64,000 nt of DNA, from NCBI RefSeq assembly GCF_020991085.1, contig NZ_CP087719.1, positions 5,211,001-5,275,000 of the forward strand, given 5' to 3'. The DNA is from Roseomonas sp. OT10. GTDB taxonomy: Bacteria; Pseudomonadota; Alphaproteobacteria; Acetobacterales; Acetobacteraceae. Every line of letters begins with the position of its first letter. The first letter of the stretch is position 1. Under the pieces are notes generated by a model. That model ran no database searches. It was not told the origin of the DNA and saw only the letters and a list, made by a program, of their open reading frames with translations. Positions 8,642 through 17,694 of the stretch are shown here, one piece after another. A program made the position numbers and the translations under genes.

Positions 8642-8990
8642 TGCGGTTCGGGGCCCGGAGCCGGCCCCCCCGGGGGGGGGAAGGCTCCGCCTTGCCCCCC
8701 GGACCCCCCATCCGCCAGGAGCAGAGCCCCTGGACCCCCGTTCACGGACGCGTCGGCACGCCGGGGAGCCATGCTCCCCGGCGACGGCGGCCGCAGCACG
8801 TGCGGCCTTTGATTCTTCTTCGGTGCCCCGCCTGTCCGCGCGCTCCGCGGGTGCCGCCCGCAGGCTGACACCGGCCACGCGGCGCCAGACTCCCAGCGGG
8901 GTCCGGGGCCCGCTCGTGGCCCCGGCGGAGGGGGTCCGGGGGAGGCAGAGCCTTCCCCGGTCCGGCGGTGCCACCTACGCCACGCGCCGC
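8642..8990 (-). repeat. Dispersed multi-hairpin intergenic element, copy B (diverged)
   Basis: This element fills the gap between the ATPase and the EF-hand gene, beginning exactly after the ATPase TGA, in the same orientation as copy D. It keeps the central hairpin at 8760-8782, but with arms GCCGGGGAGC and GCTCCCCGGC. One A-T pair of copies A, D and E is replaced by G-C in both arms, which is a compensatory change. The segments gactcccagcggggtccgg and cccgcctgtccgcgc also match the other copies. The first part resembles copy C more closely than D, so B and C form a subfamily. Confidence 0.7.
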
Positions 8991-8992
8991 CC

Positions 8993-9838
8993 TCAACGCA
9001 GGGCGAACAGCCCTTCGAACAGGCCGCGCAGGAAGCCGACCGCCTCGCGGATGCCGTCCAGCCGCAGCGGCCGGCCGGCGGCCTCGCCGCCGCCCGGTCC
9101 GGGCAGGCTGCGGTCCTGCATCAGCTCCCGCACCGACAGGCGGCCGTCGCCGTCATAGTCCAGGCTGTCCACGGCCAGCCGGGCCGCGCCCAGTGCCGCC
9201 ACCGACCCGGCGCCGACGGCCAGCGCGATCTCCGGCGTGCCGGCGCCCTCCCGGACGGCGATCATCCAGGTCAGGCCACGGCCCAGCCGCGCCAGTTCCG
9301 CCGCGCTGAGCAGCCCGTCGCCCGAGACGCTGGCCTGGGCGATCAGCGCCTCGGCGCAGCCCTGCATCGTCGCGCCCTCGCCGCAGGCCGCCTCGATCCG
9401 TTCCAGCGCGCCGAGCACGGCGATCCCCTCGCCATGCTGCAGCATCCATTCCAGCGGCGGCGTGGCGCAGCGCTGCCAGCGGCGCAGCGGCGTGGGGCCG
9501 GGCAGGCGGTCGTCGCGCAGTTTCGCCTCCGGCTCGCCCGTCTCCAGCATGCTGTCGCGGGCGCGCAGCATCAGGCGCGGCGCCTCCGCCCCGCGCGAGG
9601 TGCCGATGAGCCAGCCATCCGCCTCGCGCGTGGCGACGAAGCGGTCCAGGCGCGAATCCTCGGCCGAGAGGCGGGCGGCGCTGCGCGCGGTCAGCACCAG
9701 CATCTCCTCCGGCGCCGCGCAGGCCCCGGCGAACCAGGTGCCGCGCAGCGCCTCCGGGACGGGCCGCAGCTCCTCCGCCGCGGCAGGGAAGGCAAGGGCC
9801 AGCAGCAGGAGCAGGGTGGGGCGGGGCATGCGGGTCAT
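8993..9838 (-). CDS. Exported EF-hand domain protein
   Basis: This is a 281-residue protein of unrecognised function. The N-terminus is a signal peptide (TLLLLLALAFPAAAEE). A canonical 12-residue calcium loop, DYDGDGRLSVRE, lies near residue 228. A second, degenerate loop (GDGLLSAAEL) lies about 50 residues before it. Four cysteines in the mature part may pair in the periplasm. Its ATG overlaps the stop of the upstream five-repeat lipoprotein (ATGA), so the two are translationally coupled and probably work together in the envelope. Calcium binding is inferred from the loop and the partner role from coupling. No enzymatic motif is evident. Confidence 0.8.
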   Translation of the reverse strand: MTRMPRPTLLLLLALAFPAAAEELRPVPEALRGTWFAGACAAPEEMLVLTARSAARLSAEDSRLDRFVATREADGWLIGTSRGAEAPRLMLRARDSMLETGEPEAKLRDDRLPGPTPLRRWQRCATPPLEWMLQHGEGIAVLGALERIEAACGEGATMQGCAEALIAQASVSGDGLLSAAELARLGRGLTWMIAVREGAGTPEIALAVGAGSVAALGAARLAVDSLDYDGDGRLSVRELMQDRSLPGPGGGEAAGRPLRLDGIREAVGFLRGLFEGLFALR

Positions 9839-11340
9839 GGCAGCGTCACCTCCGTGCCCTGGCAGAGATCAAAGGGGTCGCGCCGCACCTCGCGCCCGTC
9901 GCGGAACACGGCGACCAGGGAAGCGGCGCAGGCCTCGGGCTCGGGGGGCAGCAGGTCCAGCGTCTCCCGGCTGCCCAGCACGTTGCGGCCCAGCCGGTCC
10001 GGGCCGCGCGGCTCGCCCGGGGCGTCCACGTACAGCTCCACGATCGGGCTGTCGGAGGCGTTGCGCAGCCGCACGCTGCCGGGGCGGGGGCCCGGCGGCC
10101 CGGGCGGGGCGGGGCTGTCGTCCAGCCGCTCCGCCAGCGTCCAGCCGGGGCGCAGGACGATGGTGCCGGCCTCGCACAGGTCCAGCTCGCGCCGCTCCTC
10201 GGCGGCGCCGCTGGGGAAGACGATGCGCAGGTCGGCCGTGCACTCCACCGGCAGCGACAGGCCGATCCGCTCGCCGCGCTCCAGCGGCTCCTCCAGCCGG
10301 TCCGGGCCCCAGTCGCGCTCGGAGGCGGCGGAGACGTAGACCTCCTCCACCGGCGCGTCGTGCCGGTTCACCAGCGTGACGCGGATGGTCGGCGGCTGCG
10401 GGATGGCGCTGCCGTCGAAGGCGACGGCCGGCGCCAGGCTCGCGCAGAAATCCACGCCGCGCCGCTCCTCCGCCGCATCGTCCTCGTAGACGGCGCGCAG
10501 GTCGAAGCGGCAGGCCGCGCGCCGCAGCCGCAGGCGGACGCTGCCGCCGTCCGACAGCACCTCCGGGCCCAGCCGGTCCGCGCCCCATTCCCCGCCGCCC
10601 TCCTCCGCCGGACGGGCGTGCAGGTTGCGGATGATGCGGCCGGCGCGGTTCTCCACCCGCGCCTCGCGCCAGGGCAGGGAGGGATCGCCGAGGACGACGC
10701 GCGGGCTGCGGCAGAGATCCGTCCGCGGGCGCGTCACCGTCGAATCATCGGCCAGCACGCCGGTCACGTCGAAGACGCAGTCCCGCGTCCGACCCAGCCG
10801 CAGGCGCAGGCTGCGGCCCGGCGCCACCGTCTCCGCGCCCAGCCGGTCCGGGCCACGGGCGTCGGCGCCCTCCGGCGCGTTGGCGGGGCGCAGGTACAGC
10901 TCCTGCAGCGGCAGGTCCGTCTCGTTGACGACGAGCGCCTCGCGCTGCGGCGCGGACGGGTCGCCGAAGACGACCCGGTTCTGGCGGCAGAGGTCCACGT
11001 CCCGCCGCTCCTCGATGCTCTCGTCCGCGAGCACGGCGCGCAGGTTGAAGCGGCAGGGCTGGTTGCGCCCCAGGCGCAGGCGCAGCCGCCCGCCCGGCGC
11101 CAGGGTGTCCTGGCCCAGCCGGTCGGGTCCCGGGTCGGCCTGCCCCACCGGTGCGGCGTAGAGCTCGCGGATCGAGAGGCCGAGCTCGTTCTGCACCAGC
11201 GCCTCCCGCTCGGCCGGCGCGCGGGGAGCGGCGGCGCGCGGGCCCTGCGCCAGGGCGGCGGGGACGATGGCGGCGGGAGCGATGCAGGCCGACAGCGCCA
11301 GTACCCCGATCCAGCCCGGCCAGGCGCCGCGTCCGATCAT
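9835..11340 (-). CDS. Lipoprotein with five tandem copies of an unnamed two-cysteine domain
   Basis: This 501-residue protein starts with a hydrophobic segment and a lipobox, LSAC, with the acylated cysteine at 19. Five repeats of about 80-90 residues follow, roughly 47-125, 134-217, 226-306, 319-395 and 421-500. Each has a segment like IRELYAAP, then a G-x-DRL motif (positions 71, 163, 253, 345 and 446; GPDRL in four copies, GADRL in the third), a basic RLRL strand, and two cysteines exactly 22 residues apart (96/118, 188/210, 277/299, 367/389, 471/493). The second cysteine usually sits in DLC. I do not recognise the domain; it looks like a small beta-rich, disulfide-linked fold. The start at 11340 was chosen for its ribosome site and lipobox; 11379 is also open. 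It overlaps the EF-hand gene. A single-domain relative lies at 44244-44753. Confidence 0.85.
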   Translation of the reverse strand: MIGRGAWPGWIGVLALSACIAPAAIVPAALAQGPRAAAPRAPAEREALVQNELGLSIRELYAAPVGQADPGPDRLGQDTLAPGGRLRLRLGRNQPCRFNLRAVLADESIEERRDVDLCRQNRVVFGDPSAPQREALVVNETDLPLQELYLRPANAPEGADARGPDRLGAETVAPGRSLRLRLGRTRDCVFDVTGVLADDSTVTRPRTDLCRSPRVVLGDPSLPWREARVENRAGRIIRNLHARPAEEGGGEWGADRLGPEVLSDGGSVRLRLRRAACRFDLRAVYEDDAAEERRGVDFCASLAPAVAFDGSAIPQPPTIRVTLVNRHDAPVEEVYVSAASERDWGPDRLEEPLERGERIGLSLPVECTADLRIVFPSGAAEERRELDLCEAGTIVLRPGWTLAERLDDSPAPPGPPGPRPGSVRLRNASDSPIVELYVDAPGEPRGPDRLGRNVLGSRETLDLLPPEPEACAASLVAVFRDGREVRRDPFDLCQGTEVTLP

Positions 11341-11485
11341 TCCCGATTCCCCAAGGTGCGCCCAACATCCCTGGCACACGTGTCGCGCGCAAGCCGCCGG
11401 GCCGCGCGTCGGAGGCGGTCGTTGCCCTCCATGGCATCGCCGCTACAGTGGGGTCGGTACGCCCTCGTCGTACCGGGAGGAACCC

Positions 11486-12454
11486 ATGCTGCGCCGTCAC
11501 CTGCTGCTCGCCACCGCCCCTGCCGCCGCGCTGCTCGCCGGCGCGCCCCGGGCCCGCGCCGAACAGCTCTTCCCCAGCCTTAACATGTTCATCCCCGCCG
11601 GCCCCGGCGGCGGCTGGGACGGGCTCGGCCGGGCCTTCGAGAACGTGGCCCGCCAGGCCGGGCTGGTCGGTTCCTTCCAGTTCGAGAACGTGGGCGGGGC
11701 CGGCGGCATGGTCGGGCTGCCCCGCTTCATCTCCCAGCGCCGCGGCAAGCCCGATGCGCTGATGGTCGGCGGCTCCGTGATGGTCGGCGCGGCGCTGACC
11801 AACAAGGCGCCCTACAGCCTGAAGGACGTGACGCCGGTCGCGCGCATGACCGCCGAGGACGCGGTGATCGTGGTGCCGGGCGAGAGCCCGATCCAGACCA
11901 TCGCCCAGTTCATCGAGGCGCTGAAGGCCGATCCGCGCGGCATGCCGGTGGCCGGCGGCAGCGCCGGCGGCACCGACCACATCGTGCTGGGGCTGATGCT
12001 GAAGGCGCTGGGCCGCAGCGCGCGCGACGCCAACTTCGTGGCCTTCGCCGGCGGCGGGCCGGCCCAGGCGGCGATCCTGGGCAACCAGGTCAAGGCGGGC
12101 ATCTCCGGCTATTCCGAGTTCGCCGAGCAGGTGAAGGCGGGCCGGATGCGCGCGCTCGCCACCTCGGGCGACAAGCGCGCGATCGAGGGGCTGCCGACGC
12201 TGAAGGAGAGCGGGCTGGACGTCTCCGCCACCAACTGGCGCGGCTTCTTCGGCCCGCCCGGCATCCGCCCCGAGGCCCGTGCCGCGCTGACCCGGCTGGT
12301 GACCGAGGTCCACGCGCTGCCGGCCTGGACGGAGCTGCTGGCCACCCGTGGCTGGGACGACGCCTTCCTGACCGGCGCCGAGTTCGAGACGTTCCTGCGC
12401 AACGACAACTCCGCGACCGACGGCGTGCTGCGCGAGTTGGGCCTGGTGACGTGA
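11486..12454 (+). CDS. tctC: Tripartite tricarboxylate transporter receptor TctC
   Basis: This is a 322-residue periplasmic receptor with a short basic N-terminus and signal peptide (ending PRARAEQ). The family's ligand loop is replaced here by IPAGPGGGWD, typical of true TctC proteins, which bind citrate or similar tri- and dicarboxylates. A GGGPAQ segment forms the second phosphate-like loop. The start has a clear GGGAGG site. The stop overlaps the GTG start of tctB, so receptor, small subunit and large subunit are one operon. No tctDE two-component genes flank it. Confidence 0.94.
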   Translation: MLRRHLLLATAPAAALLAGAPRARAEQLFPSLNMFIPAGPGGGWDGLGRAFENVARQAGLVGSFQFENVGGAGGMVGLPRFISQRRGKPDALMVGGSVMVGAALTNKAPYSLKDVTPVARMTAEDAVIVVPGESPIQTIAQFIEALKADPRGMPVAGGSAGGTDHIVLGLMLKALGRSARDANFVAFAGGGPAQAAILGNQVKAGISGYSEFAEQVKAGRMRALATSGDKRAIEGLPTLKESGLDVSATNWRGFFGPPGIRPEARAALTRLVTEVHALPAWTELLATRGWDDAFLTGAEFETFLRNDNSATDGVLRELGLVT

Positions 12455-13029
12455 GCGGCGCCGGACCCGGCCACAGCCCCTTCGACCACGTGACCCCGGA
12501 GCATGCCGGGCCCGATGCCATCGGGCCCACCTCCGCGCCGCCGCCGGGACAGGAGGTGGGGCGCGGCCCCGACCTCGCCGTCGGCGTCGCCGTCCTCCTC
12601 ATGGCCCTGCTGGTGGTCTGGCAGACCCTGGTCATCCCGGCTTCCCCCACCTACGCGGTGGTGGGGCCGACGGTGGTGCCCTGGCTGGTCGCCGCCCTGC
12701 TCGTCGGCGTCGGCGCCGGCCTCTGCGGCGCGGCGCTGCGCGGCGGCTGGAGCAAGGACCTGGAGGAGGTGCGGGAGGCCCCGCCGACCAACTGGCGCGC
12801 GCTCGGCCTCCTCGCCGCCGGCCTGATCGTGCAGGTGGCGCTGATCGAGTGGCTGGGCTTCGTCATCGCCTCCACGATCCTCTACGTCTTCGTCTGCGCC
12901 GCCTTCGGCTCCCGCCGGCCGCTGGTGGACCTTCTCATCGGCATCATCGTCACCGTCGTCGCCTACCTGGCCTTCGACCGCCTGCTGGGCGTGAACATCG
13001 GCGCCGGCATCCTGGAAGGGATTCTCTGA
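12451..13029 (+). CDS. tctB: Tripartite tricarboxylate transporter small membrane subunit TctB
   Basis: This 192-residue protein starts with a hydrophilic segment of about 40 residues, followed by four hydrophobic helices. These include [15 protein letters not shown]-like, [12 protein letters not shown] and [17 protein letters not shown] stretches, the usual TctB arrangement. The start is GTG at 12451, overlapping the tctC stop by four bases. TctB is poorly conserved in sequence, so the call rests on length, topology and its position between tctC and tctA. It supports sodium- or proton-driven carboxylate uptake by TctA. Confidence 0.9.
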   Translation: MSGAGPGHSPFDHVTPEHAGPDAIGPTSAPPPGQEVGRGPDLAVGVAVLLMALLVVWQTLVIPASPTYAVVGPTVVPWLVAALLVGVGAGLCGAALRGGWSKDLEEVREAPPTNWRALGLLAAGLIVQVALIEWLGFVIASTILYVFVCAAFGSRRPLVDLLIGIIVTVVAYLAFDRLLGVNIGAGILEGIL

Positions 13030-13033
13030 CTCC

Positions 13034-14539
13034 ATGTCCGTCTGGGAAGGCCTGGCGCTGGGCTTCGGCAACGCGCTCTCGATTTCCAACCTCGGCTGGG
13101 CGCTGCTCGGCTGCTTCCTCGGCACCGCCATCGGCGTGCTGCCGGGCATCGGCCCGGCGCTGACCATCGCGCTGCTGCTGCCGATCACCTTCAAGGTCTC
13201 GGCCACCGGCGCCTTCATCCTGTTCTGCGGCGTCTTCTACGGGGCGATGTACGGCGGCTCGACCACCTCGATCCTGCTGAACACGCCCGGCGAGTCCGGC
13301 TCCATCATCACCTCGCTCGAGGGGGCGAAGATGGCGCGCCACGGCCGCGCCGGCCCGGCGCTGGCGACGGCGGCCATCGGCTCCTTCGTGGCGGGGACGA
13401 TCGGCACGCTGGGCATCTCCTTCCTCGGCCCGATCGTGGTGGAGCTGGCGCTGAAGCTGGGCCCGCCCGAGTACTTCTGCCTGATGGTGCTGTGCTTCGT
13501 GACGGTCTCCGCCGTGCTCGGCGGCTCGCCGCTGCGCGGCCTCACCTCGCTCGCCTTCGGGCTGACGCTGGGGCTGATCGGCGTGGATCTGCAGACCGGC
13601 CAGCCGCGCATGACCTTCGGCATGATCGACCTGCTCGACGGCATCGACGTGGTGCTGGTGGCGGTCGCGCTCTTCGCCGTGGGCGAGACGCTCTACCTCG
13701 CCTGGCGGCATGTCGAGGGCGCGCAGAAGGTGCTGCCGGTGGGCAGCATCATGATGTCGAAGGAGGACTGGAAGCGCTCGGTCGGGCCCTGGTTCCGCGG
13801 CGCGGCGCTGGGCTTTCCCTTCGGCGTGATGCCGGCGGGCGGCACGGAGATGCCGACCATGCTGAGCTACTATGCCGAGCGGCGCCTGGTGAAGCCGAAA
13901 TACGCCAAGGAGTTCGGCACCACCGGCGCCATCGAGGGCGTGGCGGGACCGGAGGCGGCGAACAACGCGGCGGCCGCGGGCATCCTGGTGCCGATGCTGA
14001 CGCTGGGGCTGCCCACCTCGGCGACGGCCGCGATCATGCTGAACGCCTTCCAGTCCTACGGCATCCAGCCGGGGCCGCTGCTGTTCACCTCGCAGGCCGA
14101 CCTGGTCTGGACGCTGATCGCCTCGCTCTACATCGCCAACGTCATGCTGGTGGTGCTGAACCTGCCGCTGGTGGGGCTCTGGGCGCGGATGCTGAAGATC
14201 CCGCAGCCGCAGCTCTACGCCGGCATCCTGGTCTTCGCGACCATCGGCACCTACGGCATCAGCAACAGCGTCACCGACCTGATCCTGCTCTACGTGATCG
14301 GGACGATCGGCATGTTCATGCGCCGCTTCGACTTCCCCACCGCGCCCGTGGTGATCGGCATGATCCTGGGGCCGATGGCGGAGCAGGCGATGCGCCAGGC
14401 GCTGACCATCAGCCAGGGCGACTGGTCCGTCTTCGTCACGCGGCCGGTCTCGCTCGCCATCCTGCTGCTGGCGCTCCTGGCCCTGGTCGGCCCGCGCGTC
14501 TACGGCGCCTGGGCGGCGCGGCGCGGGATGCGGCTCTAG
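13034..14539 (+). CDS. tctA: Tripartite tricarboxylate transporter large permease TctA
   Basis: The 501-residue membrane protein has about eleven or twelve helices and the family signatures: [17 protein letters not shown] near residue 38, [15 protein letters not shown] near residue 75, and a repeated [17 protein letters not shown] segment in the second half. It is the channel that moves the carboxylate delivered by TctC. The gene starts 4 bp after tctB. The following gene is an unrelated glycosyltransferase 34 bp downstream, so read-through is possible but the function is separate. Confidence 0.96.
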   Translation: MSVWEGLALGFGNALSISNLGWALLGCFLGTAIGVLPGIGPALTIALLLPITFKVSATGAFILFCGVFYGAMYGGSTTSILLNTPGESGSIITSLEGAKMARHGRAGPALATAAIGSFVAGTIGTLGISFLGPIVVELALKLGPPEYFCLMVLCFVTVSAVLGGSPLRGLTSLAFGLTLGLIGVDLQTGQPRMTFGMIDLLDGIDVVLVAVALFAVGETLYLAWRHVEGAQKVLPVGSIMMSKEDWKRSVGPWFRGAALGFPFGVMPAGGTEMPTMLSYYAERRLVKPKYAKEFGTTGAIEGVAGPEAANNAAAAGILVPMLTLGLPTSATAAIMLNAFQSYGIQPGPLLFTSQADLVWTLIASLYIANVMLVVLNLPLVGLWARMLKIPQPQLYAGILVFATIGTYGISNSVTDLILLYVIGTIGMFMRRFDFPTAPVVIGMILGPMAEQAMRQALTISQGDWSVFVTRPVSLAILLLALLALVGPRVYGAWAARRGMRL

Positions 14540-14573
14540 GCGGCAGCCGGGCGCGGCCCGCTGCGCCGGCCCC

Positions 14574-16292
14574 ATGCGGGACGAGCCCGTCGCCGTCCGG
14601 CGCACGGTCTTCGCCGCGCTGGCCGGCTGCGCCGCCCTGGGGCTGCTCTGGCTGTGCTGGCGGGCACTGGCCCCCGGCGGCTGGACCGTCTGGGAGGCGG
14701 CGATCCTGCTCGCCTTCGCCGGCACGCTGCCCTGGTCGGCGATCGGCGTGGCCAACGCGGCGATCGGCCTGGCGCTGCTGCTCTGGCACCGCGACCCGCC
14801 GGGGGCGGTGATGCCGCAGCTGCGCGCGCCGCCGGTCACGCCGCCGCTGCGGACCGCCCTCGTCGCCTGCGTCCGGAACGAGGCGATGGACGCCGTCCTG
14901 CCCCCGCTCGTCCGCCTGCTCGACGGGCTGGAGGCGGCGGGCGAGGGCGGCCGCTTCATCCTCTGGGTGCTCTCCGACACCCAGGACCCTGCCCATGCGG
15001 CGCGGGAGGAGGCGGCCGTCGCCGCCCTGGCCGCGGCGCGCGCGGGGCGGGCCTGTCCCGTGCGCTACCGGCGGCGGGCGGGGAATGCCGGCTACAAGGC
15101 CGGCAACGTGATGGAGTTCCTCGACCGCCACGCGGCGGGCCTGGACCTGTTCCTCTGCCTGGACGCCGATTCCGAGATGAGTCCGGCCGCCGTGCTGCGG
15201 CTGCGGCGCTGCATGGAGGCCGACCCGCGCCTGGCGATCGTGCAGCCGCTGATCGTCGGCCGGCCCGCGCGCGCCGCCTTCCCCCGGCTGTTCCAGTTCG
15301 GCATGCGGGCGGGGATGCGCGCCTGGGCCACCGGCCAGGCCTGGTGGCAGGGCGACGAGGGCCCGTACTGGGGCCACAACGCGATGGTCCGCATCGTCCC
15401 TTTCCGGGAGCACGCGCGGCTGGAGACCCTGCCGGACGGCCGCGCGATCCTGTCCCACGACCAGCTGGAATCGGTGCGGCTACAGGCGGCGGGCTGGAAG
15501 GTGCGCGCCCTGCCGGTCGAGGAAGGCAGCCTGGAGGCCAACCCGCCTGCCTTGCCGGACTTCCTCGCCCGCGACCTGCGCTGGGGCGAGGGCAACATGC
15601 AGTACGGGCAGCTTCTGCGCCTGCCCGGGCTGCGGCCGATGGGGCGCTGGCAGCTGTTGCAGGCGATCCTGCTGTTCCTCGGCGCGCCGCTCTGGGTGCT
15701 GATCCTGCTGGCCGCGGTCCTGAACGTCCTCACCGGCGGGGCCGAGGCGACGCCGCGCGGGGCGCTGGCGCTGCTGCTCGGCCTCGGCTGGGTCGCCTAC
15801 CACGCGCCGAAGCTGGCCGGGTACCTGGAGGTGCTGCTGAAGCCGCGCCTCGCGGCGGCGTATGGCGGGCGGGCCCGCTTCGCCGGCGGCGCGCTGGCGG
15901 AGATCGCCTTCACCCTGTTCCTGGAGCCGATCAGCCTGCTGAACAAGGCGAGGCTGCTGGTCCTGCTGCCCTTCGGCTGGCGGGGCGGCTGGCGGCCGCA
16001 GCAGCGGGCGGATCGCGGCGTGTCCTGGGGGGATGCCTGGCGCCTGCTGTGGCCCCAGACCCTGCTCGGCCTGGGCGGCGCCGGGCTGCTGGCCGCGCAT
16101 TCGGCGGCCCCGCTGCTCTGGGCGCTGCCGTTCCTGGCAGGGCCGGTCCTGGCCGTCCCCTTCTGCGTGCTGACCGCGGAGCCCGGGCTGTCCCGCGCGC
16201 TGGAGAGGCGCGGCATCGCCGCCACGCCGGAGGAGCTGGCCGCCGGGCTTTCCTGCCCCGGCGCCCCGGCCCACCATCCGCGGCAGCCATGA
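14574..16292 (+). CDS. opgH: Glucans biosynthesis glucosyltransferase, OpgH/MdoH-like
   Basis: This is a 572-residue, family GT2, inner-membrane enzyme. Two N-terminal helices precede the catalytic domain, which contains CVRNEAMD, the LDADS metal-binding aspartates near residue 198, a HDQLE region, and DLRWGEGNMQ in place of the usual RRWCQGN acceptor motif. Several helices follow. OpgH polymerises UDP-glucose into the beta-1,2 backbone of osmoregulated periplasmic glucans. It is shorter than the enterobacterial enzyme, which has a long N-terminal extension. No opgG is adjacent, so the product could be a related glucan. Its stop overlaps the start of a LysR regulator (ATGA). Confidence 0.85.
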   Translation: MRDEPVAVRRTVFAALAGCAALGLLWLCWRALAPGGWTVWEAAILLAFAGTLPWSAIGVANAAIGLALLLWHRDPPGAVMPQLRAPPVTPPLRTALVACVRNEAMDAVLPPLVRLLDGLEAAGEGGRFILWVLSDTQDPAHAAREEAAVAALAAARAGRACPVRYRRRAGNAGYKAGNVMEFLDRHAAGLDLFLCLDADSEMSPAAVLRLRRCMEADPRLAIVQPLIVGRPARAAFPRLFQFGMRAGMRAWATGQAWWQGDEGPYWGHNAMVRIVPFREHARLETLPDGRAILSHDQLESVRLQAAGWKVRALPVEEGSLEANPPALPDFLARDLRWGEGNMQYGQLLRLPGLRPMGRWQLLQAILLFLGAPLWVLILLAAVLNVLTGGAEATPRGALALLLGLGWVAYHAPKLAGYLEVLLKPRLAAAYGGRARFAGGALAEIAFTLFLEPISLLNKARLLVLLPFGWRGGWRPQQRADRGVSWGDAWRLLWPQTLLGLGGAGLLAAHSAAPLLWALPFLAGPVLAVPFCVLTAEPGLSRALERRGIAATPEELAAGLSCPGAPAHHPRQP

Positions 16293-17254
16293 CCGACCTC
16301 ACCAGCTTCGACCTCAACCTGCTGCGGGTCTTCGATGCCGTGGCGCAGGAGCGGCACGTCACCCGCGCCGCTGCCCGGCTGCACCTGTCGCAGCCGGCGG
16401 TGTCCAACGCGCTGAACCGCCTGCGCGCCGCCCTGGGGGACGAGCTGTTCCTGCGCGCCCCCGGCGGGGTGGAGCCGACCGCCCTGGCCCTGTCGCTGAT
16501 GCAGCCGGTCGCGGAGATGCTGGACCGGCTGCGCGGGACCCTGGTGGCGCAACTGCCCTTCGACCCGGCCACCGCCGACCGCGTCTTCCCGGTGGCCTTC
16601 AGCGAGTATGCCGAGGCCGTGCTGGCCCCGCCGATGCTGGAGCGGCTGGGCCAGGAGGCACCCGGCTGCCTGCTGGCCATCCGCCACGGCGACCGCACCA
16701 ACGCCGCGGCGCTGCTGGAATCCGGCGAGGCGCTGCTGGCGGTGGGCATGCTGCCGGAGCCGACCAGCCTCTATACCCGGCTGCGCCTGCTGCCGGAGGA
16801 GTTCCTGGTGATCTTCCGCCGTGGCCATCCGCTCGGCGAGGGCGAGCTGACGCTGGAGCGCCTCGTCGCCTATCCGCACCTGCTGCATTCGCCCAACGGC
16901 TCCCGCGACGGGGCGCTGGACGGGCCGCTGCGGGAGGCGGGACATCCGCGCCGCCTGGGGGCGGTGGTGGCGCACCTGGCGGCGGTCCCGGCGATCCTGC
17001 AACGAACGGAGATGGTGATGTCCCTCTCCGCCCGGCTGGCCCGTAACCTGGCGGAGGTCCACGGGCTGGAGCTGCGCCCGCTGCCGCTGCCGATGCGGCA
17101 CGTGCGCCTCTCCCTGGTGTTCCACCGCCGCTTCGAGGCCGATCAGGGCCACGCCTGGCTGCGCCGCACCCTGATGCAGGTCGCCCGCAGCATCGGCCGC
17201 GAGGAGCCGGTCCGGACCGGGCAGGAATGCGGCCGGGCGGACCGGCTGGACTGA
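16289..17254 (+). CDS. LysR-family transcriptional regulator
   Basis: This 321-residue regulator has an N-terminal winged helix of the NodD-like subgroup (FDLNLLRVFDAVAQERHVTRAAARLHLSQPAVSNALNRLR) and an effector-binding domain from about residue 95. The PAVSNALNRLR recognition helix is well kept. It is coupled to the glucosyltransferase gene by ATGA. That suggests shared transcription, although such regulators usually act on a divergent gene and none is present here. The effector is unknown. The TGA stop is followed at once by the short repeat derivative. Confidence 0.93.
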   Translation: MTDLTSFDLNLLRVFDAVAQERHVTRAAARLHLSQPAVSNALNRLRAALGDELFLRAPGGVEPTALALSLMQPVAEMLDRLRGTLVAQLPFDPATADRVFPVAFSEYAEAVLAPPMLERLGQEAPGCLLAIRHGDRTNAAALLESGEALLAVGMLPEPTSLYTRLRLLPEEFLVIFRRGHPLGEGELTLERLVAYPHLLHSPNGSRDGALDGPLREAGHPRRLGAVVAHLAAVPAILQRTEMVMSLSARLARNLAEVHGLELRPLPLPMRHVRLSLVFHRRFEADQGHAWLRRTLMQVARSIGREEPVRTGQECGRADRLD

Positions 17255-17316
17255 TACGGGCGGCGGGGCCTCCCCCCGGTCCGACGCCCGAACACGACTG
17301 CCCCGCCCCGGTCGGC
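17255..17316 (-). repeat. Short internally deleted derivative of the dispersed element, copy F
   Basis: After the LysR stop come TACGGGCGGCGGGG, matching the end sequence of the full copies, and then cggtccgacgcccgaacac, which is also present near the end of copy D at about 36877-36895. The whole middle of the element, including the central hairpin, is missing. The remnant is about 60 bp and runs into the terminator of rpsO. Confidence 0.55.
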
Positions 17317-17368
17317 GGAACGAAGAAGGGCCCGGACCATCATGGTCCGGGCCCTTCTTCGTTCCGCC
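17314..17368. terminator. Bidirectional terminator of rpsO and the LysR transcript
   Basis: This is a perfect inverted repeat with 27-bp arms around a single central base at 17341. The core is GAAGAAGGGCCCGGACCAT and its complement. GC-rich pairs at the middle and an AAGAA/TTCTT stretch at the outer edge give a terminator-like profile in both directions. It lies between the convergent LysR (plus) and rpsO (minus) genes. Confidence 0.9.
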
Positions 17369-17419
17369 CGGGGGAGGAAGCGTTGCTGCCGGGCGGTGGC
17401 GTCCGGCAGCGGCGCAGCG

Positions 17420-17689
17420 TCAGCGGCGCAGGCCGAGGCGGCCGATCAGGCTCTCGTAGCGGGCCTGGTCCTTGCGCTTGACGTAGTCGAGCAGGCCGCG
17501 GCGCTGGCCGACGAGGACCAGCAGGCCGCGCCGGGAGTGGAAGTCCTTGGCGTGGCTCTTCAGGTGCTCGGTGAGGTTGGCGATGCGCTCCGACAGGATC
17601 GCGACCTGGACCTCGGGCGAGCCCGTGTCGCCGGCCTTGGTGGCATACTCGTGGATGAGCGCGGTGCGGCGCTCGGCAGTGATCGACAT
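17420..17689 (-). CDS. rpsO: 30S ribosomal protein S15
   Basis: The product is 89 residues, the standard S15 length. It contains the family hallmarks [17 protein letters not shown] near residue 18, [19 protein letters not shown], and a C-terminal [13 protein letters not shown]15 binds 16S rRNA helices 20-22 early in small-subunit assembly. It starts only five bases after truB, and this truB-rpsO order is conserved across proteobacteria. A strong hairpin terminator follows. Confidence 0.98.
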   Translation of the reverse strand: MSITAERRTALIHEYATKAGDTGSPEVQVAILSERIANLTEHLKSHAKDFHSRRGLLVLVGQRRGLLDYVKRKDQARYESLIGRLGLRR

Positions 17690-17694
17690 CGGGT

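Noticed and set aside
6227-8974. Minus-strand open frame of 915 codons
   Set aside because: Antisense shadow of the efflux ATPase, with no family features.
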